From assembly GCA_017550445.1 (NCBI GenBank), contig JAFZOV010000012.1, positions 1 through 34,649 of the forward strand: 34,649 nt of DNA, given 5' to 3'. The notes under the pieces were generated by a model that saw nothing but the letters and a program-made list of their open reading frames with translations, did no database searches and was not told the origin of the DNA. This stretch comes from Fibrobacter sp. (GTDB taxonomy: Bacteria > Fibrobacterota > Fibrobacteria > Fibrobacterales > Fibrobacteraceae). The translations under genes were made by a program, and so were the position numbers. This document shows positions 23,201 through 32,100 of this stretch, piece after piece; position 1 is the stretch's first letter; every line of letters starts with the position of its first letter.

Positions 23201-26085
23201 TAGTAACTAGAGCCATCCATTTGCGGAGTACCGTAGCTAATATCCTTTATTGATGTCATTTGACCATTGCCTTTCCAGTTCTGGGTCATGCGGGCCCAAT
23301 CCACTACTTTAATATTCGGATTATCGCCCAAATAAAGTCTCACATCAAAATCATGGAAACTCATCGTGTCACTATTCGAAATAGACACCCAGAATTCATA
23401 GCAATCTTCCCAATTCGTACATTCAGCCTGATAGCTACTCGGTTTAATAAAAATGGCAAGATCCGCATAAGTTGCTTCACTTTCGGTGGTAAAGCTGTAC
23501 CCCGAGCCGCCATTATTATCATCCGACATGCCCGAAGACACCGTAAAGTAATAAGTGGTTCCTGCCTTAAGATTCGTAAGAGTCACCTCATGGAACAACA
23601 CCGCCCCGTCGCTTGACGCCTGGGCCTCATTAAGCGCCGACATAGAGGTTCCATAATTCACCACACCATTGGAACGGATATCGGTCCACCAATAGATTTT
23701 GGCACTACGGTTATCCACCTGGCAAATGGTAACGCCGCTAATTTTTGGTTTCACATTGGTCATGGTAAACTGGTACCATTGACCATGGTTATCGTCAGTG
23801 GTAATATTATGCTTGGGATCCATGCCTTCCAAGAAGAAGTAATAGGTCTGTCCCATTTCCAAGCCTTCAAGAATTATGGAGCCTCCCTTAGACGCCTTGG
23901 TCTGTTGCACTGACTTCGCCCCAGTCTTTTCTGGAGTCGTATTGTAAAAAACAGTAACAAGAGCAATTTCATTCGCATCCCAACTTACAATCGCTGAAGT
24001 TTCAGTAATAGGTGTACCGGCAATGTTACTAAACAAAGGACCTTCGGTATCGGGCGGTAAAACTTCTGCAAGTCGCTGCGCAGGCACCAACAACTGCACT
24101 GAAAAATCTATACATGTTTCAGTCTTATCCCATTTGCTCCAGTTGTCCTCCAAAGTCGATGTTGGCATTATGCCACCCATAAGCGCTCCGAGAGGACATC
24201 TGTATTCGTAAGGAATTCCACCAGCATTGTAGCCATCAGGGTTCGCGGCGCGATTATGAGGGTGATTTTCATTCCTTTCGCCGGCTCCCATCAAGAATGA
24301 AATATCCCATGGGTTCGCACCCAAACTGTAATAAATATTGTCTAATGCGAGATTAAAGTACGCCTCTTTTTCAGGACCATCCGGAAGTACTTCCGATAGC
24401 ATGAAAACAGCATTTGCAGCACCTAGATTATAACGGTTAAGTCCCCAGCTAATATTGGTATAAACCAAATTATACGGAGGTTGCGCTTTGACACTACCAA
24501 ACCTATTTTCGTAAATAGTTTTAGATCCTAAAGTACCATCATCCGTCAATCGTCGCAAGCAGTTAGTAGCGCGATGCAATAACGTATCACGATCTAATGC
24601 GCTTACATTATAGCTCAAGGCCGTATCCTTGTCGCTCAAGATAAGCTTAATAAAAGAAAACAACACATAGGCATGCACATTTTCAAAGTCGGTCACCCAA
24701 CCTCCAGGATAAAATCCACTTGTCAATCCAAGGAATCCTCCTCTAAAATACGGACCTGGTTCTGGATCATTGTTATTTATGTAATTAATTGCATTGTTAT
24801 TGAAGCTCGTATCTTTATACAAATGATACTGATAAATTGTATCCTTAGTAGCATACCACAAAGCAAGAGCTGCAGCGGCAGCATCATCGGTTTTATTAGT
24901 CTCGTTAACTTCACCCGGATAAAAAGTACCAAGGCCCTCAATAGTTTTATAATCTCCACCAGGCACAGCAGGTGTATTGGGCAATAGAACATTTTCGTAA
25001 ATATCTTTTGCAGCTTCAAGAAGTTCTTCAGCATAGACGGGTTCAAACGCCGCCCAACCTGCAGCAAAATACGCTAAGGCCGCAACAAACATACCCGATT
25101 GCGTACCAACACCTTTAAGAACAACACGATCAGGCCCTCCCAAAGAAGCCGGCTGTGCATCTTGTCTTTCAGGAAGATCCCAATAGCTATGGTCCGCTAT
25201 ATCCACTCCAACGGAATGGTACATATCATGTTTTTCAATAAGGCCATCTGCTTTTGACGCCTTATAAAGTTTGTAGATGTAATCTGCACCAATTTTTGCT
25301 TCATAAAGCACATCAGGATATCCATCCACAATTACCGTATCATTATACGAATTGCCGTAACGGTCTTCTGCCTTTTCCTTATATACAAGATATATCGTCG
25401 ACAACGCATAGGCTGCATAACTGAGAGTTTCGGAAACCTTAAAATGGTCTCCGCAATCATGCCAACCACCCGACAAATCGTGACCTACAGCAGAGCCGTC
25501 TTTCAAGTGACACGGCGCATGGAAATGAGAATTGGTATTGCCGCAACGCTGTGCTCCAAAAAACTTTAGAGAGTTTTCAAAAATAGCATTAAAGACTGAA
25601 GAATTTATATGGAATGTAGCCGAAGTATCATTACCAACAACTAAATAATATTCCCCTTGAGTATTAAGCGACGAAAAATCCGCACGATACAAGGATTCTG
25701 TTTCCTTACTTGTCGTGGTATCGCCAAAACGATAAATCCAGTTCTCGTCACTAGAATTAAAGACGCCATTAACCCATATACCAGGTTTTACCACATCATT
25801 TTGTATAAGGCTCAGCGAACCACTCCAAGCCTCAGCACCACTATTGGCGTCTATCACCTTGTATTTATTTTCCTTCGGATCGGCCACATAAGCATACTTT
25901 GGATCTTGCGGTCTAAAGCCAGCCTGGTTCACGCGAATCGCACGACGATGATATACATTTATAGAGTCCAAATAGCGACGACTATGCACCTTATCGGTAC
26001 GGTCAATATTAGGGAAATTATCTGCCAAGGCAAAGTCCACGGCAAAGAACATCAACAACAATACAGCTTTTATCACGTTTCTCAT
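20215..26085 (-). CDS. Large modular GH9 endoglucanase (1956 aa)
   Basis: A secreted inverting family 9 glycoside hydrolase, probably a cellulase. After the signal peptide (MRNVIKAVLLLMFFAVDFALA) comes an N-terminal Ig-like domain (AIRVNQAGFRP at about 50-60). The GH9 core spans about 155-675, with the DCGDH motif at 210-214 (D210/D213, catalytic base), HPHNR at 608-612 and catalytic acid E656 (KTETCIDF). Two Fn3 domains lie at about 680-870. A region at about 870-1060 recalls CBM3 (EFWVSISNSD to VTVYYHGKHIFGYG). The tail to 1956 holds FSEP-type Ig-like units at about 1433 and 1672, metal-site-like stretches (NCDNVPD, about 1318; NNEDGYAEY, about 1538), and a C-terminal domain (SNLGSFVN, ATGAYIYKL) ending TFGVKRVK. 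Stop and kinase start are 1 nt apart. SD AGGAGG is at 26098-26103. Confidence 0.92.
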   Translation of the reverse strand: MRNVIKAVLLLMFFAVDFALADNFPNIDRTDKVHSRRYLDSINVYHRRAIRVNQAGFRPQDPKYAYVADPKENKYKVIDANSGAEAWSGSLSLIQNDVVKPGIWVNGVFNSSDENWIYRFGDTTTSKETESLYRADFSSLNTQGEYYLVVGNDTSATFHINSSVFNAIFENSLKFFGAQRCGNTNSHFHAPCHLKDGSAVGHDLSGGWHDCGDHFKVSETLSYAAYALSTIYLVYKEKAEDRYGNSYNDTVIVDGYPDVLYEAKIGADYIYKLYKASKADGLIEKHDMYHSVGVDIADHSYWDLPERQDAQPASLGGPDRVVLKGVGTQSGMFVAALAYFAAGWAAFEPVYAEELLEAAKDIYENVLLPNTPAVPGGDYKTIEGLGTFYPGEVNETNKTDDAAAAALALWYATKDTIYQYHLYKDTSFNNNAINYINNNDPEPGPYFRGGFLGLTSGFYPGGWVTDFENVHAYVLFSFIKLILSDKDTALSYNVSALDRDTLLHRATNCLRRLTDDGTLGSKTIYENRFGSVKAQPPYNLVYTNISWGLNRYNLGAANAVFMLSEVLPDGPEKEAYFNLALDNIYYSLGANPWDISFLMGAGERNENHPHNRAANPDGYNAGGIPYEYRCPLGALMGGIMPTSTLEDNWSKWDKTETCIDFSVQLLVPAQRLAEVLPPDTEGPLFSNIAGTPITETSAIVSWDANEIALVTVFYNTTPEKTGAKSVQQTKASKGGSIILEGLEMGQTYYFFLEGMDPKHNITTDDNHGQWYQFTMTNVKPKISGVTICQVDNRSAKIYWWTDIRSNGVVNYGTSMSALNEAQASSDGAVLFHEVTLTNLKAGTTYYFTVSSGMSDDNNGGSGYSFTTESEATYADLAIFIKPSSYQAECTNWEDCYEFWVSISNSDTMSFHDFDVRLYLGDNPNIKVVDWARMTQNWKGNGQMTSIKDISYGTPQMDGSSYYLPVTIKDTLDVSGRMIFQLKFETGTYKDFADGWSIRPHVADDDPEYFEGVDLKQGPYFNLLETSDWELDSIGERVVAYVRDPYVTVYYHGKHIFGYGPEDTPESGPQVHRTVTLDFEKPFRSPYYSIEKEDYKTTYEGSSKVTPTGILDDLEMNGKPQNFVYDNGTRTDSYVFAKDTTLAYGNNYMEWVSWHNHAAGMPGYTGKNQYDCACAVVRSNVEIDTITTPLEKRYLSFNKDVYTTYRTSDPSNPKRVEVHVYLLDSLAQLLDTVSLSLELGTTSGNVLFWSSKTATIPVTSIQLVNGEAVFYVSSEEVLVTTLFAKAAGTSTQFDYDAAYAKLNIEELPPWPIIDVAKMVDTNCDNVPDAIEITLSNEYQEKQSFKSVSFVYGTDTITTTDVISLSGRDLVVKANITDTAINTDPSGSITLYSNVNGSVESHTDFYQDGVAPTLLAVAVLERLDTAKSDRVYMQFSEPISAPGTDWPVQLFATNGTTKVNEPSVKFSQIYNESMNVWEFEVEFDANGNSVVTEGMFAQLLANGAIKDKNGNEVSSACGQPKLPITLKLLPVPMTYASISDNNEDGYAEYIYIEYERPIDSKHQPDSLSIVFGIQTPETLWVAGSVPTYAADGMTATLSLPSPFSYGVTGGTYEGPLKGMNVTGAGLVAQHLGSGASYEMNSVLGQDLVGPVIVAASIDMSKSDKFDFLALDLSEPVSVTDSSLVYYREKISGSDTAIYKHSVQSLSVTPSKLGMQVYYDKKSPLAVSDGDYVRLQPKDFSALRDALGNMPATDAPWIPIMSSGDPKIKFVVTMQNEAAQSSVARSGGDLRTQVPAQDNMRLYVLNPTTRKLDLIRDGQVIAQGIDTTGIQGAIWKIEMTVPRGSAGGEPAAWDSLRVKYDMPIYSNLGSFVNRLSGKYIVPSAEYLSSSGKVIFYVEWANTQVGIQSEKGRAVATGAYIYKLQMETVFIANPNSENADKFSNKNSYDKTSTFGVKRVK

Positions 26086-26116
26086 AGTCTTACCTATCCT
26101 CCTAAAATTTATTCAT

Positions 26117-26150
26117 AAAAAAAAAGAGAATGCGCCACCCCCTGGCACAT
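26117..26150 (-). terminator. Terminator-like hairpin between the two GH9 genes
   Basis: On the minus strand ATGTGCCA and TGGCGCAT (26150-26143 with 26137-26130) form an 8-bp stem with one G-U pair and a GGGGG loop. It is followed shortly by nine T residues (26125-26117). It starts 14 nt after the first GH9 stop and ends 31 nt before the second GH9 start, which leaves almost no room for a separate promoter. Partial read-through is likely if both genes share one transcript. Confidence 0.85.
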
Positions 26151-26163
26151 CCTCCACCAATCT

Positions 26164-29100
26164 TTATTTTCTAGCTCTTCTGAAACCAAATGTCTTGGTG
26201 AACGTATCCGAATCCTTTATGGTTTCGACTCGGTCACCTTCGTCAGGTTTCTGCGGCAGGTATTCGCTCTTCGCATCGGTCAGGAACTTCGCGATGTAGG
26301 GGCCAGTACCAATCTTCTTGCCCTTAGAGCTAACCGGATAATCCACAGGAGCGCACCATTCCAGGTAAAGCGTCAGGACGCTACCCGCAGAAATGTAGTC
26401 CTGCATCTGCGACGACATAAAGGAATAAGTGGCCTTGTTCACGTAAGCGCCCATATTGCTAAAGGCATCCATTTCCAGCTTAATCTTATAGTCGCGTTTT
26501 GACTCACCCAAAGTTGTCTTGTCAAGCACTTCGGGCAATGCAATTTCGATCATAAACACCGGACCTGCATGGTGGTAATTCCTGATCGGAGCGCCAAACA
26601 CATCGTGCAGTTCGCTTTCACCTTCAGCCAACACGACCGTTTCTCCGAGCTTATCCAGAGTGGTCAAGCGGAAGTTGACATTTTCATCCAGCGGAATGCC
26701 GCCATAGTAAGTAGAATCCGGATTCCTGGACTTGGTCACGCCATCCACGGCCGTAATCGTGAACCTGATATTCGACACAGAACCCGTCACCGGCACCCAA
26801 GGCGTTGCGTATCCGGCATACTGGCCAGCCTTATCAACAAAGTAACTCGTTTCGGAATCCGAAATCAGGCGCACCGAGTCACCAATCCAAATGGCTTCAT
26901 CGTATTTGTGCCTATAGTTCAGCTTAGCCGAAGTCGTATTGTCGATGTAACTAACCGTTACATCGGGATTCTGCTTGGGACTGAAGAATACGCCTGCCTT
27001 GCCATCGCGGTTGCGTTCCACCACGTAGGGGTGTTCCGCCACCGTATTCATCGGTTCAGACAGCGTAAGCGTCAGAATGTCCAGCGAGCCATAAGTATCG
27101 TCCTTAGCATCAACATCCTGCCATACGGCGGTCAGAATGACAGGCGGGCACTTATCTACAACCGGGTAGAACTTGTCAAAGAATCCACCTTCGGGGCCTA
27201 GGCGCGGAGTCACGCGGCCATAGGTATCGTAAGGACCCGTAGTCGATCCGTAGGCAAAGGAATTTTCGGACGTAAACTTGATTAGAATCACCGAGACCGT
27301 ATCTTTTACCGTCACTTCAACAATAGAAGAATCCGGGCCCAACACGTTTTCGGTATGTTCGCCATATTCATAGGTATGTTCCCATTCCGGCAGCAGGTTC
27401 CTGACTTCGCCATTCAGGCCCCATTCCACCACAAAGCTGTCCAGCATGTCCTTGGGGCGGAGCTTCTTTTCGAACCGCAGATAGAGTTCGTTTACATAGC
27501 CATCACCTTCGAGGTCACGCATCTCGGCAAGGGTAACCGGCACCGGTCTCGGCGTTTCAACCACCTTGATCTGCGTGCAGGCCTGCGTCGGATCCAGCAA
27601 GTTGAGAGCCTTGTCGGCCACCATATTCGACTTGACCGTTACCGTCACGCCTTCCTTGACAATGTTACCGTCGGTATTGCCAGTGATTGCATAGAGCCAG
27701 CTTTTGCCGTCGTTACTGGTAGTCGCCTTGCCCACCACGCTGATGGCGGCACCCGTGGCACCCATAATTTCCAGGGGCCAGGCGCTTGCCGAATTCAGCA
27801 TCACCGGTTCGGTAAAGGCAATCATCAAGGTATCCTGTTCGTATTGATGGTCAGGATTTTCAAGAATCGTCACGCTCAAGAGCTGCGGCAAGATACCATC
27901 GGTAATAGCCATCCTGCTCGCATTGGTGGCACCTTCGGCCTTCATATACACCGTCGACATACCCGAAGGAGCCGCCGTTGCTTCGATTCCGAGCGATGCA
28001 GGCAGGTCAATGACCACGTCGCTCTGGTCTTTAGCCTTCGCGGCGTCAACCTTAAGCGTAACCGTATCGGCCATGCCAGGCAAGTACACGCGAATACTGT
28101 CGAAGCTGTAATCGTCAATAAGCGTATTGCTAAAGGAAACCACCAACTTGTCGGCAACGTTGTCGCAGTCGCTATCCTTGGCCAAGACCTTGGTCGGCTC
28201 AGGATACTTGGACTCGGCAAAGAAGCTCTGCTTCGAAACATCTTCTTCGTCATCGGGGTCAATATAAACCACCTGGATCGTATCGCCCGCAAAGAACGAA
28301 ATCTGGGTTCCGTTTCTTGCTTCGGGTGCTACAGACAAAGCCGTAATCGCGGCGGAGCTCTTGAAGCTACCCGGATTCGAAGCGTCTTCCACCATCTTGA
28401 CCTTCAAGGTGTCGTTCTTTCTATTGTTAATCACCAGGACTTCAATCGGAGCCGAAGTACCAGCCTTATCCTTGTCGTTCAAGTAAATGTAGAAGCGGGT
28501 ATTCGAAGGATCGGCCGGAGACGACACGGGGTTGCCCTTTTCGTCCTTAATGGTAAGGCTAGAGGCCGTCAGGTTACCACGCGTAAACTGCACATAGTAG
28601 GTGCGGTTAATAAAGGCGCAGCCGCCGTTTTCGGAACATTCTTCACATTCAGGGTCAGCACCCGCAAAGATGGTCAAGTCAATCTTGTTACTACCAATCT
28701 TCATCTTCACAGGAATATTGAGCGACCAAAGTCCGGTAGAGTCAATTTCGCCACCGCCATCGGTCACGTTATAGTGTGCAATCACTTCGCTATTATCAGA
28801 AATCAAGAAGATCTCGTTACCAAGACGATCGACATGTGCCTTGATTTCGGTACCGTTCGCCCAAATACGAGTGATATAACCCTGTTCAGAAATCTTTGCA
28901 TAGCCCTTCACATACACCGTGCTGCTAGTCTGGTCAATCTGCACATAGGAATTGTTAGACACATTGAACGGAGCATCAAAAGTCACGTCCATTTTGTAAT
29001 GAGCACGCTTGGTAGACATTTCCTGTCTAGAGGGGCTGATACCCCAAATGAATTCGTCCCTACGGTAAACAGCGATATAGGGGTCAATAGGAACTTCGGC

Positions 29101-32100
29101 ATCTACATCGCCGTAATCCTTGTCTTCGATCGGCATACCGTCATAATCGGCACCGTCTTCCAAGAAGGTGTGCGGGCGCCAAGTCCAGTCGCCAGAATTC
29201 TTGGTAAAGCGTTTCTTACCCGGCTGACGCAAGGTTTCGCACGTTACAAAGCCATCGTTAGAAATACCCGAAGAGAAACCGAAGTCAATACGCAAGCGAG
29301 ACTGCGACTTGATTAGCGTAGAACCAAGCCTTGCCGGGAAATAGTAAGAATACGTTCCGTCTTCAGGATTGTAGGTATCATCCAATCGAATCGGAAGTGC
29401 ATGGCGCAACGAGTCGCGAATTTCACGGTCATTTTCGCAAGCCACACTAAAGCCGGCTTCATCGTATGCAAAACAGATATCAGAGTCAATTAAGGTAGCG
29501 CACTTATCAACCTGTTCAGGCTTTGCCGTAAAGTACAAGCGCAAAGTCAAGTCATCAAACGGTCTGGATTCGTTATTGTAAATATTCAAGTTCAAGAAGT
29601 CCAAGCCATCAAAGATGTACTGGTAAGCACGGACGCTAAAGTCATACCACATCACCGGCGTAGTAAACCTGAGCATTTCACCCGTTTTTTCGTCCGTGTT
29701 GGTGAACTGACCGTTACTTTCGACCATGTAATAATAGGTTGTCTGTTCCTTAAGGCCACCAATCTTTACATAATGGAACTTGGTCGGAATACCAGATACA
29801 TCTGCATTGCCAGCCCCACTATTAAAGGCATATTCGGCGGCCGTCGCATGCGGAATGGTATCCCAATAAATCTTGGATTCGTATTCGCCATTCGGGGTGT
29901 ACCACATGATTTCGGCACTGTCACCCAAAAGGTTACAAACGGTCACGTTGACAATCTCGGCGCTTTCAACCGTATTGAGCGTGGTAAAGCTGAACGGAGT
30001 CTTGGTAGAATCAACCATGTACTTGGTGGTTTGATTTTCCGGATTGTAGGCATTCTTACCAACTGCATAGAAGTAGTAGGTTGTACCGTTCTGAAGTTCA
30101 CGCAAAATAATTTCGTGCTGCACGCCAGCCGCATCGTTATCGGGAACAGCGATTTCGGTCATTGCAGTTTCGCTAGTGCCGTAGTAAAGGGTTGTGGTTC
30201 CACGCTTCGAAAGCTTGACCGTCACAATGGCAGAGTCCTTGCTCACGTGGCGAATTTGCACACTTACATCCGGAGCAACCGTACGGTCAATTTTCTGGGA
30301 GGCAAGAGTCACTGTACCTACGAAAACTGCTGCAGCGTCGATACAGAGTTCCGACATTTCATAATCTTCCCAAGCAAGCTTACCCGGGGTACCCATTGAA
30401 GCTGCAAGCGCAGGGGGTACAGCACCATAAAAACCACCTACAGGAACTTTATATTTATAAGCAGCACCCGGCTGGTTCTTACCTTCGGGGTTGGCTGCAC
30501 GGTGGTGCGGGTGGGCATCGTTCTTGTCACCCACGCCCATAATGAAAGACACATCCCACGGGTTCACACCCAACAGGTAGTTCAACTGGCGAATTGCAAA
30601 CTGTTTTGCCTCGTCAGCCTTCCAGTTCGGGGTTCCCATAGCAGGGAGAACAATTCCTTGCTTTTCAATATCTGCGGCGACTTCGGCGTACGCAAGAATA
30701 TCAAAAATATCACCGGCACGATAGCGGTTGTAAATCCAGTTCTGGTCCACATGCATCGTATTCCAAATCTTATCATAGGTAACAGAGCTCTGTTTCCAAA
30801 TATTCGGAACCTGCGGGAAATCAAATGTTGCAGGGACACCATCATAAGCCCCCATATCGCCAATATTAACGATCATATTGGCAATACAGTCTTCAATAGC
30901 ATTCAACCATTCTGTTTCTGTCAGGCCATATTCATTAATCGCCTTCGTCTTATCTTTAAGAATCAACTTATACAGAGCGTACAGCGCATAGGTGTAGGAA
31001 TTCGCCCAGCTAGTATTCTTTGTATTCTTAAGGAACGCCTGGTTTTCCGTAACGAACCATCCACCTTCAAAAAAGGCCGCACCACCATTCTCGGAAACTT
31101 TTTGCTCCGGATACAGGTTCTTTGTTCGCATCATGTCATCGGCATATTCCTTCTTGCCGGTAGCATAAAGAAGCGCCACAGAAGCCAAGGCCATGTCATC
31201 TACATATTCATTGTTACCCTGATAGGCCGGAGATTGTATTGCCAGAGCCTTGTTATGCGTAAAAGACTTTCCCTGCGCCAAAGCCTTTGCAAATTCGTAC
31301 ATCTTTTCGGCAACCATAATGCAGCTGTCGGCAAAGTCCTTGTACTCGGGGTATTCAGAATACATTTTACCCACAATGGCAAGACCCGCTGCAGCTTCAC
31401 CACCATAGTTCGCACCGACTTCACCTTGGCGCACCGTACGAGACGCCGGACCACCGCGGTCCAGAGCAGCATTCGAATTATCGACAGGCATATTGTCGCT
31501 GTTTTCGGGGCGGCCCCACCAGCCGTGGTCAGAACCAAAGTTACCCACAGACAAGGCCATGTCATCAACCACACCCTTGGCTCGCACATAAGAACGCAAC
31601 ACGAAATCGGCACCATGTTTCGCTTCGCGCAACATGTCCGGCATACCGTCGGTATTCACCGTTTCGCTCTGGTTGAAAGCATAATTATCTTCGTCCGTTT
31701 CAGGATTTGCAGCTGCCATAAGGGCGGCCACCATAAAGGCATACATCTGGGTAGCGGCTTCCTTCAAGTGGTCACCGCAGTCATACCAACCACCTTCCAA
31801 GGTACCCGCAAGGGCTGCATTGTATGGACCACGTTCATCTACAGGACCTTGAACAACCGGGCCACCGCCATCTTTGGTATGGCTTGCCGGGTGGAACCAA
31901 GATTCACTATTACCGCTACGGTTAATGCCGTAGAACTTAAGAGCGGCACTGCGAACCATGGAATAGACTCTTTCGCTCACGATAAAGGTACTTGAAATTT
32001 CATTACCCACCTTGATACGCAGGCGGGTGTCGGTCGGCAAACCCTGGGGAATGTTGCCCATCATCAGTCCACCTGTCGGCCCGATAAACTTAACCGAATA

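Noticed and set aside
27355..29316. Long open frame (653 codons) on the plus strand
   Set aside because: Antisense to the other GH9 gene, with no family motifs, signal peptide or ribosome site. It is a shadow of codon bias.
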